A DNA stretch of 64,000 nucleotides, from NCBI GenBank assembly GCA_022836615.1, contig MU405304.1:1-64000 (forward strand), in the 5' to 3' direction. This DNA is from Annulohypoxylon bovei var. microspora (taxonomy: Eukaryota > Ascomycota > Sordariomycetes > Xylariales > Hypoxylaceae). The translations under genes and the position numbers were made by a program. The notes beneath the pieces are model-generated. The model was given only the letters and a program-made list of their open reading frames with translations. It made no database searches and was not told the origin of the DNA. Positions 1 to 11,180 of this stretch are shown here, piece after piece (the first letter of the stretch is position 1; each line of letters starts with the position of its first letter).

Positions 1-97
1 ATCCACCCCTTGAGCCTCCCGTGAAGCCACCCGTTCAACCCCCGGTCTAGCCACCCGTTTACCTAACCACCCCCTGATGAACCCCCGTCTAATCTTC

Positions 98-600
98 TGT
101 TGAACCACCTGTTCAGCCACCTGTAACCACCCGTAGCCACCTTTCTAACGCCTTAACCACCTTCTTGGGCGTTGCTTAGTCACCTAACTTAAGGGTCTTT
201 TTACGTGTGCTACAAGTTAATTACATAAGCATCTTAAGTAATCAATTCGTCGCTGCTATATACTGGTTCGTGCGCGAGAGCCAGCTTTTAATAAACTTTT
301 CGTTTTAGAAAAACTAAATCTTGTTGAAAACCACCTTCTTACAAACGAACCACCTCGAAAGCTGAGATATATTGTCTAATTAATCAAAAGCTCTGAGATT
401 ACCCTACTTCCGAGACGATACACCCAATCAATCGCCGTGGACTTAACGGCCCTTTTGGAGATAACGGGGTTTACGAACTTTTAGCGCCGGAGATACAGAA
501 TTACCGCGATAGGAGATTTTTGATAAGGACCATGGAGAAAAAAAACACACCAAAGCTCTTCCCGTTCAACGCAAGGCCACCCGTTCAGGTGGCACAATAT
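98..600 (+). repeat. Direct repeat, copy 1
   Basis: This stretch reappears about 1,057 bp downstream (roughly 1141-1650), collinear for about 500 bp with small gaps. Shared anchors are CACCTAACTTAAGG (181) against CACCTAGCTTAAGG (1237), and GCGATAGGAGATTTTTGATA at 506 and 1564. The two copies differ mainly by C in this copy against T in the other. They may be LTRs or internal parts of the retroelement whose chromodomain lies at 1724-1920; the type of unit is not resolved. The 5' part is rich in CCACCYGTT-like short motifs. Confidence 0.6.
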
Positions 601-1140
601 CCCGAGTTTAGCCGGAGATCGATGGTTCGATTCTCCGATTTCTTGTTTTTATTTCTTTTTTCATCCAACGAAATTACGTACCACTACGGTTCGCGTATTC
701 GTTTAGCCACCCTTTAAACCTCCCCTTTAGTCACCCCTTATCGAATCCTTAAGCTATTTGTGCTGCCATCTGTTTAACTGCCTGTTAAACTATCTGTTGA
801 ACTATTTGTTGAATTACCTGTAACTATCTCGTAAGTCATCCCTTATCGAACCCCTAAACCATTTGTTGGGCCTCCTGTTTAGCTACCTTTTAAATCATTG
901 GTTTAACCCTTGGTTTACCTATTTGTCTTTTTATTTGTGTATCTCTTGTTAAACTATCTTTTAAGCTTTCTTTTTAGTTACTTATTTATCCACTTGTCTT
1001 GTTGAATCTTTGTTGAACTCTTGTTTAGTTATCGGTTTAATCCTTGAAGCCTCCTTTGATTTAAATATTTGATTAATTATTTGTTAATCTATCCCTTAAA
1101 CCTTTTGTGAAGTTATCTGTTAAAACCCTTGTTTAGATCC

Positions 1141-1650
1141 TGTTGAACCACTTGTTTTGTCATCTGTTTAGCCACTTGTGGCCACCTGTAGCTACCTTTT
1201 TGACGCTTTGGTCATCCTTTTGTGGGGTTGTTTAATCACCTAGCTTAAGGATCTTTTTTATGTGTGCTAAGTTAATTATATAAGTATTTTAAGTAATTAA
1301 TTTATTGCTGTTATTTAAATGGTCTGTGTGTGAGAATTAGCTTTTGATAAGTTTTTTGTTTTTGAAAAACTGAATCTTGTCGAAAACCATTTTCTTGTGA
1401 ACAGGCCACCTTGAAAGTTGAGACTTACGAGTTTGATTGGTTAAAAGCTTTGAGATGGATCTACCTACAAGACGATGTACCTAATTAATCGCTGTGGATA
1501 TACCAGCCCTTGGGGAGATAATGGGGTTTATATATTTTTTAGCGCTGGAGATCTGGGATTACTGCGATAGGAGATTTTTGATAAGGATAGATTATGGAGA
1601 AAAAAAGGGAAAAAAAAAACATACCAAAGTTGTACCTGTTCAATTACCCT
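1141..1650 (+). repeat. Direct repeat, copy 2, C-to-T decayed
   Basis: This is the second copy of the unit at 98-600. Many positions that are C in copy 1 are T here (for example TGCGCGAGAGCC becomes TGTGTGAGAATT), while the opposite change is rare, so decay is strongly biased to one strand. This fits repeat-induced point mutation acting on duplicated DNA. No intact gene is seen inside. Confidence 0.6.
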
Positions 1651-1723
1651 TGTTAAACTCGGGTATTACCCTCGTTAAACTTGGGCATTACTTGACCTTG
1701 ACCAGATCCTGCGGGAGGTAACC

Positions 1724-1920
1724 CCGATTGAGTCAGAAGATTATTAGGTGGAGGAGATAAAGGACTCTTTAAAAATCTAAGGGAAGGTGAAGTATTTTGT
1801 TAAGTGGGAAGGTTGACCAGTTAAGAGGTATTGGATTTGGGAGCCTTACGAGCATATATTCAGCGAAGGTTCGAAGTTAGTAGTTAAGCATTTTTATCGA
1901 GCCAACCTGATAAAATTATG
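1724..1920 (+). pseudogene. Decayed chromodomain of a Ty3/Gypsy chromovirus integrase
   Basis: One reading frame gives a recognisable chromodomain: a V-E-E-I-x-D-S start, then K-V-K-Y-F-V-K-W-E-G, then W-x-W-E-P-Y-E-H, ending in V-V-x-H-F-Y-R-A-N. This is the C-terminal targeting module of chromoviral LTR-retrotransposon integrases. The frame is broken by in-frame stops at 1745 (TAG where family members have Trp), after K-I near 1778 (TAA), and after K-W-E-G (TGA where Trp is expected). These changes fit G-to-A and C-to-T decay. No intact reverse transcriptase or integrase core is visible in the window, so only the 3' end of the element survives. Confidence 0.7.
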
Positions 1921-2224
1921 AGACCTCCTTTCCGAGATGTAAACGATGATGCTTAGAAAATGAGTATTGAGAAGGGAAAAGCTGGTGTTATACGGGGATT
2001 GGAGACACGACTGTAGGTAGTTATTGCCATAGCGCATACACAAGCATTGGTATATGATGTAAGAAGTTATTGGATAAGATCAATTATGAGATATAGGTTG
2101 TTATATGTAAAAGGTCTAAATATTAAACCAACAGGAATTAGAGGGCGCTTATAGCGCTAGGAGGCCTCATACAGATTGAAGTCAAATAGTCTGATAATCC
2201 CCCTTCCATCAGGAACGAGGAATC

Positions 2225-2392
2225 ATGGACCTTAGACCCCTAGAGAATTATTACACTGAATTGATCCTTAGTATCCAAGCCCTATTACTAGCCCTTGTCA
2301 CAATATCCGATGAGTTGAATCAACTTTTCCCAGATTATGAATTTACTTCGATTGAGGACTTCGTCACCAAGGTTTGGGAAGGAAAGGAGTAA
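2225..2392 (+). CDS. Small open frame of unknown status
   Basis: A 55-codon ATG frame begins MDLRPLENYY and has an amphipathic middle and an acidic end. It lies just downstream of the retroelement relic. I do not recognise it; it may be a leftover of the element or chance. Nothing else supports it. Confidence 0.15.
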   Translation: MDLRPLENYYTELILSIQALLLALVTISDELNQLFPDYEFTSIEDFVTKVWEGKE

Positions 2393-2550
2393 ATGGCTAT
2401 ATTAGCAGCGGTTGAATGATAGATCTCATTGAATAAATTGGTAGCCTATCTCTTTAAGAGTGGATGTTCGTTAATATTCCTAGATGTACGACATTAGATC
2501 TCCATGATAACGCTGGTGACGTAGCTTATCCAGTATGTCAATGATTTAAA

Positions 2551-4201
2551 CTAACTAGGAGATATATCCTCGATATCCTCGGCTGAGATATCTAGATCCA
2601 TGTCGGACTTAGAAAATGAGATATCCCACTTCATGTTGTTTCTCGGGCGGATCTCGATATCTATATCAGAATCTGGCACTGGTATAGCGGGAAATAAGGG
2701 TGACTGGTCTGTGGTAGGATGAACCCATTTACCGCTCACAGGGCTCACCTCAAATCGTAAGACCATTAAAGCGGAGAATAGTAAGGCCTCTGTGGTAGCG
2801 AAGTGGCGGCCTGGACATAGTGTCGTTCCGCCACCGAATCCACGAAATGCGATTGGATTAGGACGTTTAATACCTGGTGCTCGCAAGAATCTTTTATGGT
2901 AGAATTCATTTACATTCTCGCCCCAAATTGATGGATCGGTGTGCTGCACACTCGACGGTATTAAGACGGTACTACCCTTCTTGATGAGATATTTGTTGTC
3001 GAGGATAACGTCTTCCTGAGCAACTCGAGCAGAGACGGCAGTTCCCTTGATGCGGAGCAACTCTTGGAATGTTGATAACAATATGGGACAGGACTGTTTG
3101 ACATGAACCATATCAATTGTGCAAACGCCATCTACTTCCCGGACGCCCTTGGAGAGTTCAGCCCTGATATCTTCCAAGACCGCAGGATCTGAGAAGATGT
3201 GATAAATCACCCAAAATGCCGAAGGAATAGTGTTAGCAAGTATAGCCAGCGTGCCTCCAAGTTCGACCCTAGCTGTTTGCTTGAGAGGAATTTCGAAATC
3301 CTTGTTGATCTGAGCCCGTGCCTGGATAAGTCCAGAACCGTCCTTGTATCCACCCTCATCGAAATAACGTTCCCAGGCCTTGACCATATACTCGCGAGCC
3401 TTGAAGGCATCCTTACTCAACAACCGCGGGAAAGCGTTTAGGATGAACATGAATATCTTCGGCTCAAATTTGCTACTTTGGTCAGCGCGTGATAGAAATG
3501 GGTTGGTACGTTTACACTTACTACCAAGCCTGCTCCATGGCAGGATCCCGAAATGGATTATGAGGTCCATATACGCTCTCAGTGGTAGCATTTACAAGCT
3601 CATGGCGAATCCAATGGAACATTTTCACAGTTACGGGGCTCTTCTTTGCCCACTTGTCTAGAGAATCGGCGATGACTTCAACGGCTCTTCTGTTCATGGC
3701 GTCTAGAGATGATCCGGCACTTAAAGTTGGATGAATATACCTTGAAAAGGTCATAAGGTACCCTTCATCAAGTGTAAGGTTATTGGATATGATATTGTTT
3801 GTTGTTTTGGTGACGCCTATTACATTTTTTGCCACCGCTGCTTCTATGGCTGTGAAGGACAGCGTTCTAAATTGCCGTTGGACGACAGGGATAAGGGCGG
3901 TGGAGTTAACAACATAAAGTCTTGCGCCTGGGAGTCGTAGAGTATATATAGGAAGATTGTACTTGTCTCTTAGACGATATATTTAGTAGACGTAATATTC
4001 TGATGTAATTTCGAAGGCTCACCTCATTGAAGTGTAAAATTTGGCTTTCATGGTGTTCATTTTCATAAGGGGGGTTATGAATGGAATAACATTGCCAATT
4101 ACCGGAGGTTCTTTTGAATTTTGAGTGAGATTTAACAAAATATGAAGGAGGGTATATAACCCAGCAAGTGCCGTGGCAGCGATAGCAATATTGGAAATCA
4201 T
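2551..4201 (-). CDS. Cytochrome P450, CYP7/CYP8-like class
   Basis: Three exons join in frame: 4201..4023, 3968..3522 and 3475..2551, giving 516 aa; introns are 54 and 46 nt with GTGAGC and GTAAGT donors. An N-terminal hydrophobic anchor (residues about 3-25) would hold it in the ER membrane. The ExxR motif is E347-L-L-R350 and the heme loop is FGGGTTLCPG with the cysteine thiolate at about C429. The I-helix reads LANTIPSAFW, lacking the usual acid-Thr pair; this matches CYP7/CYP8 and prostacyclin-synthase-like enzymes, which often act on sterols or oxygenated lipids. The substrate cannot be told from sequence. All hallmark residues are present, so it looks functional. Confidence 0.85.
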
Positions 4202-5522
4202 GATGCAAGTTATCGCCCGTCCTCAATTAAGAAGATTTCGGTAATGGTTGAAGCATAAAATATGAATATCCAACATTCGGTGTAAACATGCTTGCTGACT
4301 CATCTCATCCCTAATTTCATTTTGAAATTCTGCCGGGTTGGACCGCCTTTGGCAACGGATGTAGTCACATGATACTCCAAAAATGGTTACGTAATCAAGA
4401 GCGTATGTTTTGACTCTGGCTGACCTTTTGTCGGACTTTTATTCGGACATGTAATAGCCGGACATTGGATTCTATCGAGTAATATGCGGCCATTTTGATG
4501 TGAGATTGCTTCTGAGCGTATGAGGAACTTGAATACGCTTGGTTCAATACTCATATATTCATATTGTTTGCAGTAAAGAACGTGTGTGAGCTCTGATATA
4601 TTTCTTTGCCTTTGTCGGTAACACGCAATTGTGGGACCCCTCGCAATATTCGCACCCCACCATTTCCAATTTGCTTTGGTACGAGGTTCGTATTCCACAA
4701 ACAAGTGCATTCTAGTATGAGAGAATAAGATCAAAATTTAGGTAGCTTAGCATCGTCGGGCTGTTGTCCCTATCACAGCATATCACTCCGTGGCTTTGCT
4801 CAGGCTGGTTATTGATGTTGTACGGAGAGGAGTTCAAATTAACTCCAATGAGAGATAGTTACTGGACACCCCTCACAATGTACACAAAATCCAGGGGTAA
4901 CACCACTTCTGCGACAGTCCGAACTTAATTCATACTTCTTCACAAAGTATTTATTCCAAATGAGCAGGATTCTCCGTACGACCTATCAGAGGAACTGCCA
5001 TACCAATGAGACGATGCTATGCGCTTAATTATCCTAGTAGTTAATACGGGAAAGGTTCTATCTTTAGTTTTCTACTTTAACACGCAGATTCTTTTTCGTC
5101 AACCCCGCACCAATATTGCAATCGACATTCTTACGATTTGGTTATTGCTACTAAAAATGCGCGACATTAATGTTGGATTGGGTTTGTTATTATGGCTGAG
5201 TTTAAACTTAAAGTATCTCATTGCAATGATGAATCTTCCTACACTTGAATATAAACCAATTATTTTCCTACTATTACTAGATCTTCGATACTTTGTTGAA
5301 CAACATCTTTCGGCCTAGAACATCTTATAAGAGAAACATATCTGCCACTAAGAAACGAGGGTCAAACTTACCATGGATTTATACGGTGGTGGTTTGGTTT
5401 CCTCCACGAAAAGCGTGGTCCCCAGAGTGATAACTCCACCGTTAGTCTCACATGTCGCCTTTCATGTACGCAAAACTTATTTAATTCGGCTATTACTTGT
5501 TGGTATTCGGATATGCTAACAA
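4202..5522. other. Intergenic, no supported gene
   Basis: AT-rich DNA between the P450 and the interrupted rhodopsin-like gene. A 115-codon minus-strand frame (4387-4734) and a 99-codon Leu/Ile-rich plus-strand frame (5019-5318) are open but show no domain, splice support or recognisable composition. An ATG at 5382 begins a frame that could be an upstream exon of the rhodopsin-like gene, but this is not supported. Confidence 0.5.
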
Positions 5523-5811
5523 ATGCAAGGAAAGGCTATCATTTGGACTGGCGTCACACTTTGTGCGCTTGCGTTCACCAGTCGAGTACCGTAGCGGCAA
5601 AAGGTGGTTTCGAAAAATGATTCCATATTATAAAACGTGCCTAAATTATAACTAAGGTTGACTCGTTTTCTAAGCGTTTTAAGGTCAAAATCATTTTTAA
5701 AAAAAAATCATTTTACAACAGGAAATCGTTTTATATTATAAAATCATTTTCTACTTTTCTCGTCACCCTCCCTGCTATTTACCACCTAGCCACCCATGTA
5801 CAAGTTTACAA

Positions 5812-5935
5812 ATCTACTGGCCTACTGGTCTACTGGTTTACTGGTCTACTGGTTTACTGGTCTACTGGTTTACTGGTCTACTGGTTTACTGGTCTACTGG
5901 TTTACTGGTCTACTGGTTTATTGGTTTACTGATCT
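5812..5935 (+). repeat. Minisatellite, about 16-bp unit TCTACTGGTTTACTGG
   Basis: Eight or so near-perfect tandem units alternate CTACTGGT and TTACTGGT. The apparent open frame across it (Tyr/Trp/Leu repeats) is a by-product of the repeat. It lies inside the TIR element. Confidence 0.85.
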
Positions 5936-6016
5936 ATTGCTACGCATCGCATCTACTGATCTACTGATCTACTGCTACGCATCTACTGATCTATTGCTAC
6001 GCATCTATCTACTGAT
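5929..6016 (+). repeat. Degenerate repeat of GATCTA and TGCTACGCATC units
   Basis: Units of CTACTGATCTA and TTGCTACGCATC recur several times directly after the 16-bp minisatellite, inside the same element. Confidence 0.7.
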
Positions 6017-6055
6017 CTAGTAAGCTTGGCACGACAATGATGTTGACGATGTTGT

Positions 6056-6126
6056 TGTGTGGATGTGCGGATGTGCGGATGTGTAGATGGGTGGATGGAT
6101 GGATGGATGGATGGATGTGTGGATGT
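6056..6126 (+). repeat. GGAT/GGATGT microsatellite
   Basis: Runs of GGATGTGC and then five tandem GGAT units are visible, inside the TIR element. Confidence 0.8.
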
Positions 6127-6173
6127 AAAAGGTAAAAGAAAATAAAAAATAAATTCTAAGTTTTTTTCTTTAA

Positions 6174-6274
6174 GTGTTGTTGCTGTTGCTGCTGTGCATG
6201 TGGGTTTTTTTGCTGTTGTAGCTGTTGTTGTAGCTGCTGTTGTTGTAGCTGTTGTTGTAGCTGTTGTTGTAGTT

Positions 6275-6323
<49 letters not shown>

Positions 6324-6333
6324 TAGGTGTGGG
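6174..6333 (+). repeat. TGC/TGT trinucleotide tract
   Basis: Long imperfect (TGY)n array with GTAGCTGTTGTT sub-units and a run of pure TGC triplets. The opposite strand would read as Ala/Thr runs, which is an artefact of the repeat. Confidence 0.85.
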
Positions 6334-6493
6334 TGTTGATGGCAGGTAACCAAGGAAACGAGAGAAAAAACTTCTAAGTTTTCTGTAAGAGGGCTTGTAA
6401 AGGTGGTAAAAAGGGAGTAAAATGGTTTTACTCGAAGTAATGATTCTGGGTTTAAAAATCATTCTAATCTTTAAAATCGGTATATCTTAAGCA

Positions 6494-6528
6494 TGTACTC
6501 TCCCATACAATTTGTATGAGAGGGTACA
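6494..6528. repeat. Near-perfect hairpin
   Basis: TGTACTCTCCCATACAA is followed after one base by its near reverse complement TTGTATGAGAGGGTACA. It is an internal palindrome of the TIR element. Confidence 0.7.
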
Positions 6529-7747
6529 TTGAAAGGTTAAAATGATTTTAATGTCAAAATGGTTTTAAAAATAAAATCATTATTACAACACACCTTTTCC
6601 CGCTATGGTAGTTATCCGAGTCATCTGTTTCCGGCGCCTCTTCCTCGAAGACTATGCGATGCTGTTATCGTTGACGATTCTTGTGGGAACTGCTATCACC
6701 ATCCAGATACTCGTCAAGCTTTGTTACAATATTAAAGACGTCCTTACCGGTAGCACGCAACCATCACCTAACTTTCTCGAAGACACCGCCAAGGGGCTAC
6801 GTGGACACGCCGCTCTTATGGTGATGGACTACATAGGAATCTGGTTGATCAAGTTCAGCTTTTTGATCTTCTTCTCCCGCCTTGGGAATAAGATCACCAA
6901 ATACCGTATCTTCTGGTGGATAGTCTTAATCTTCAACATTGCTGCTGTTGTAACAGCCATCGGGATCATACCTTTCGAGTGTTTACTTTCTCCGATCGAA
7001 CATATCGTTGCGGTCTGCACTATTCAGAATAAACGGAAATTCTCAAACATCAACTCAATTCTGTCATGTTCATTGGACGCCGTTGGAGATGTGATGAGTA
7101 CGTTTTATTCCTAGAACGTCTATGTAAGCATGGGTGAGGGTTGTTACTAATAATAAGATGTAGTTATATGCTTTCCTATCTATGTTCTTTGGGGCGTTCG
7201 CATTGACTTTCGGAAAAAGGCTATTCTCGCAGCTCTCTTTTCTCTTGTCGCGTTTACTATCGTTATAACTGTCGTCCGTGGTAGTGTTTTTAGTGGTGTA
7301 TACATATCTATCGATCAACAAGACGTGCAGCCAATAAATGTGGCATGGTTATGGCTATGGTTCAGCATTGAGTACATTATATGTAAGTCGTCGTCATTCT
7401 TTACATCCTAAACTTTTCGTTCACGACTAAACCTTGCTCTCGCTTGTCTAGCATTCATTGTCGCATGTCTCATCTCATTTCGCCCACTATTTGCTCAGAA
7501 AAGATCCAATACAAGCAATAGGGAGGAAAGAGGTTTCAACTGGTGTCCTCGTGGCTTGATGGTATCCGGATCTCAGTCCAAAGGGTTCCAGGCAAAGGCG
7601 CAACAATTTCACAAGTCTGTGCTCGACACATTCATGACACTGGAGGGTCTTGCAAGCGTCGACGACGAGATGTTTTCCCTACCCTTTCCTCCTACTGGAG
7701 GATTGAATTTGGATTTCGAGCGGGGCGAGGGGTCCAACAGGGCATAG

Positions 7748-8765
7748 AATTCGACACCCACAAGCTTATTAGCTATAGATATGCTACTCCTAAGCGCCGC
7801 TAGGGAGGTGGAAAGTTTGAAAGCGATAAATATCAATTGACATTATGACCTTATAACAGGTAGTCATTAGATTAGCATTTTTGGATTATTTATACGATAT
7901 TAATCCTACCTAAGCTTTTGATATTAGCTACGTGTGCTTATAACAATTACCTACCTAGTTACCTAGCTTACCAATTGCTTATGTAAATCAATGCTTATGT
8001 AAGGTTTGATTTATGTAAACAGTTGCTTAGGTATGTATGCAAGTCCTAGCTTACGTAAACCATGAGTCATGTTAAGGAAAGGGGTTACGTCGAAGAGGTT
8101 GTAGCTTTAGGAGATATGTCAAGTAAATCTAAGTATCCTGCATAAATATAATAATAAATAAATTTCATGGAATTAAAATTCTTATAAACTTCTTACAATG
8201 CATAGTTAAGTGGTATCGATACTTCGGTTTCTCCTTACCTCTAGATAACCTCCCCACTATCCAATTTCTTGTTTAGCCTCCGAAAATGCTTTTTTAAGTC
8301 AAGAATTAGAATCACGAAGACTTCCCGACAATAGAAAATCTGAATCTGTGCGGGTTTGTATACGGGTGCATCCTGTTCTCTGAAGTCGGCTGAGAGAAAT
8401 AACTCTACACTGTACCTAGGTACTAGGGGGTTTTGTACATGGAACTTCACGATATGCTTCAGGACCTTTAATAAGTATAATTCTTATCATACGGAATCGA
8501 CCGGGGGAAGCACGCAATTGAACTATTCCATCCGGGATCGGGACTAGATAACCGCATAGATGCGACGGCGGGGTCCTAATATCTTAGTCCCACCCACCAT
8601 GCCGGTATTCAAGAGCCTCTATAGGTTTTCCCCACTTTGGTCGGGGACACAGTTCAGTGCCGGAGCTTAGTGTCATATTCAATCCAGTTTCTTGGGGTTT
8701 CGCGATAGAGACTTCAGATCCCAACTCTTACCTTAGGTACTAAATAAGCATGTGTATTGATCATC
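7748..8765. other. Intergenic, promoter side of the dipeptidase
   Basis: AT-rich, with imperfect short repeats of CTTATGTAA (about 7975-8040). Short open frames at 8241-8547 on both strands lack any recognisable content. Holds one TACCTAGGTA palindrome (8413). No gene supported. Confidence 0.5.
8413..8422. repeat. TACCTAGGTA palindrome, one of nine copies
   Basis: Exact copies are also at 23124, 28632, 36875, 38336, 38843, 43752, 61515 and 63024. All lie outside coding exons; the copy at 28632 is inside an intron. Many near-matches (CCTAGGTAGG, GGTACCTAG) occur beside them. About 0.06 copies would be expected by chance for a 10-mer in 64 kb. Function unknown. Confidence 0.7.
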
Positions 8766-10352
8766 ATGGCTGAACCACACTCCACCATGGATAGCGTATC
8801 GTTACCCAACGACGAACAGCATCCTTCCACTCAGGCCGTAAACCCAGAAGCTCCCGAGAGATCGCTCATCGTCCACTCTCAGAATCAGAGCTCTGGGTTC
8901 TTTTCTAGGTTTCGGTACCATCTTTTCGCCGCTGGATTTGCATTTCTTCTCGGTCCCTTTGCGTTCTTATGGCCAGGTCAATCGCCAATCGACCCGACGA
9001 ACTATGCGGAGCGTACTCGGAGAGTGCTAAAGTCGACGCCGTAAGTCCTTACATTACCCACAGTTGGGAGACTTTCTAAGGGATGCCTGTAGTTTAATCG
9101 ATGGTCACAACGACCTACCCTGGCAATTGCGTATAGAATTGCACAATCGGATATATGATGGCCGAGTGGATCTCACCAAGAGGCTTCTTGGGCATACAGA
9201 TATCCAGAGAATGAGAACTGGAATGATGGGTGGCCAGTTCTGGAGTGTATACGTGGATTGCGATGTTCGCCAACAGCACTTCGAAGATCCTTCTGTAAGT
9301 TTCATCCTAGTGGCATGTGGTATCTAGCGTGGTAAACTCCTACTGACGTATGTTGATAGTGGGTTGTGAGAGATACTCTGGAACAGATCGACGTCACTAA
9401 AAGATTCATTGACGAGCATCCTCAGCATCTCCAGTTCTGTGATACGGCGGCTTGCGCCCGCAAAGCCTTTAAATCTGGCCGGATTTCTAGCATGATTGGC
9501 ATTGAAGGCAGCCACCAAGTTGGTGGAAGTATTGCTAGCATACGGCAGATGTACAACCTCGGCGCGCGGTACATCACACTTACTCATAATTGCGATACTT
9601 CATTCGGAACTTCTGCTTCTACTGTTGCTGCTGGTGGAGTGGACGGGGGACTGTTCAAGTTAGGATACGAGGCTATCAAGGAAATGAACCGAATAGGCAT
9701 GATCGTTGACCTATCACATGTCTCACACCAGACAATGAGAGATGTGTTGAGTGTGGCTCGCGCACCAGTGATCTTTTCGCACTCAGGTGCATACAGCCTG
9801 ACACCACACCTTCGAAATGTACCCGATGACGTGCTCAGGACAGTTAAGCGAAACGGGGGGATTATTATGGCAGTATTTGTCAACCGTTTTCTCAAGATGA
9901 AGGATCCTAATCAGGCAACTATCCATGATGTTGTAGACCACATCTTACATATTGCGGAGGTCTGTGGCTGGGACTGCGTCGGTGTAGGCAGTGACTTCTC
10001 GGGGACTCCTTACACACCAATTGGGCTCGAAGATGTTTCTAAGTTTCCAGACCTTATTCAATTGATGATGGAGCGTGGTGTTACAGATGAGCAGATACGG
10101 TTGTTCGCGGGAGAGAATATCCTCCGCGTCTGGTCGAAAATTGAGCAGAGAGCTCGTGAGATTCAAGCCACAGGGGAGAAGCCGGTAGAGGAGGAATACG
10201 AAGGGAGAGATTGGCATAAAGGGCTTAAAGACTCGCCATGGATTCTAAGGGGGAGCAGGGAGAAAGCTATCGCGGCTGGTGCAGCAGATACACCGTACAT
10301 GTTTAATGTTGATAACGAGGGAAAGCACAACCCAGCCGTTAAGGGGGTATAA
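8766..10352 (+). CDS. Membrane dipeptidase, peptidase family M19
   Basis: Exons 8766..9040, 9093..9294 and 9360..10352 give 489 aa. It should hydrolyse dipeptides with a binuclear zinc centre, as renal-type dipeptidases do. The ligand pattern is visible: H97-x-D99 in DGHNDLP, the bridging glutamate E208 in IEGSH, H279 in DLSHVS, H300 in FSHSG, and D371 in GSDFSG. An N-terminal hydrophobic segment (about residues 52-70) after a polar Ser/Pro-rich tail suggests a type II membrane anchor. Introns are 52 and 65 nt. The start was taken at the first ATG in frame. M19 enzymes also occur in fungal secondary-metabolite clusters such as gliotoxin, but no synthase is seen nearby. Confidence 0.9.
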
Positions 10353-11180
10353 GAAAGATGACGAAGGAGTAAGAGTGAACTAAGTTGAAGAACAGAGTAT
10401 TATTCATCTAAGTGACTTCTCATATTTAGTAGACTGATATCAAATTGTATGTCACCTTAGGCACGCGTGATCCTTGACGTGTCTTTTATAAACCAGAAGG
10501 GGTTAACCCTAACCCTGACCTACACGTATAGTTAAGCTTTTTTCTAAGTTCATTTTCCTGCTACCTACCGCGCTGTTAACGCACTATAAGCCCGTAACCT
10601 ATTAATTTCTATCTATAATGAGAATTTTAGGACCGATGTACATTTACTTTGTATAATGTTTACCTAAAATTGTAATGAATCCAAAGACCCTTCCCCAACT
10701 ATGGGTTATTTCCGGGTTATAAACGAAGGATACTAGACCCGAAAATCTCGGAGCCCCATACTTTGCCGGCGTTAGTTTCCAGCCGGTCGGTACAGGAACC
10801 CGAAGCAAGCCCTTCACAATTCATACGCCTCGGATTCTGGCCTAACGTCAACGTTAAATACCTACCTACTTATCAAATAGGGTAAGACGGTTAAAGGAAT
10901 CGGTTAGCTCTTAAGCTCTAGGGTGTTATTATCGGAGAATGGTAGCCTCGTACACGGGATATCAAAGATGTCGCGATTGTGGAGTTGTCGTGCGCAACTC
11001 AACTCTAACGACTAATGCGTGGGTGCGGCGATGTGACATCCATATCTTATGTATACCTAGAGGATTAATAAGATACTACCTCTAGAGAGGGGTTCATCCC
11101 TTGAGCTATCATACTACCCTATTCTGACACCTCCAACTAGGTTACAAGAGTTGGTTGATTGACAGACTGACCTCTTCAAG
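10353..11180. other. Intergenic with a short telomere-like tract
   Basis: No gene supported. TTAACCCTAACCCTGACC at about 10502-10519 holds two CCCTAA units, like the fungal telomere repeat, and a similar tract lies at 26273. Confidence 0.5.

Larger units (their letters stand above)
5589..6608. mobile_element. Non-autonomous TIR transposon, TA target site (Tc1/mariner- or Fot1/pogo-like)
   Basis: The ends are inverted: the left begins CCGTAGCGGCAAAAGGTG and the right, read inward, begins CCATAGCGGGAAAAGGTG, with similarity for about 35 bp. The element is flanked by TA at 5587-5588 and 6609-6610. The 1,020-bp interior has no transposase frame; it holds minisatellites, simple repeats and several AAAATCATTTT-like motifs in both orientations. 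It lies in the first coding exon of the rhodopsin-like gene. The two-base TA duplication points to the Tc1/mariner group, but the family is inferred. Confidence 0.8.
5523..7747 (+). pseudogene. Fungal rhodopsin-domain membrane protein, split by a transposon
   Basis: The gene resembles the fungal seven-helix rhodopsin-domain family (integral membrane proteins, mostly of unknown function, some related to the PTH11 receptor group). Coding pieces are 5523..5588, then a 1,020-bp insertion, then 6611..7097, 7164..7382 and 7452..7747. Removing the insertion and one TA copy joins TM1 (residues about 6-20) to R-V-V-I-R-V-I-C in frame, followed by the family's L-E-D-Y-A-M-L, for 355 aa. Later helices include ILVGTAITIQILV and a terminal F-I-V-A-C-L. 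Introns are 66 and 69 nt. The next ATG at 6605 is partly transposon-derived and gives a protein lacking TM1. The true start could lie upstream, because a branch-like GCTAAC and an AAG acceptor precede 5529. Confidence 0.75.

Noticed and set aside
4387..4734. 115-codon minus-strand frame upstream of the P450
   Set aside because: No domain, no splice context, composition like random AT-rich DNA.
5019..5318. 99-codon Leu/Ile-rich plus-strand frame
   Set aside because: Hydrophobic only because of AT-rich codons; no family resemblance and no link to the rhodopsin-like exons.
5796..6462. Open frames across the repeats (Tyr/Trp-rich on plus, Ala/Thr-rich on minus)
   Set aside because: They are produced by the minisatellite and trinucleotide arrays and have no other coding signal.
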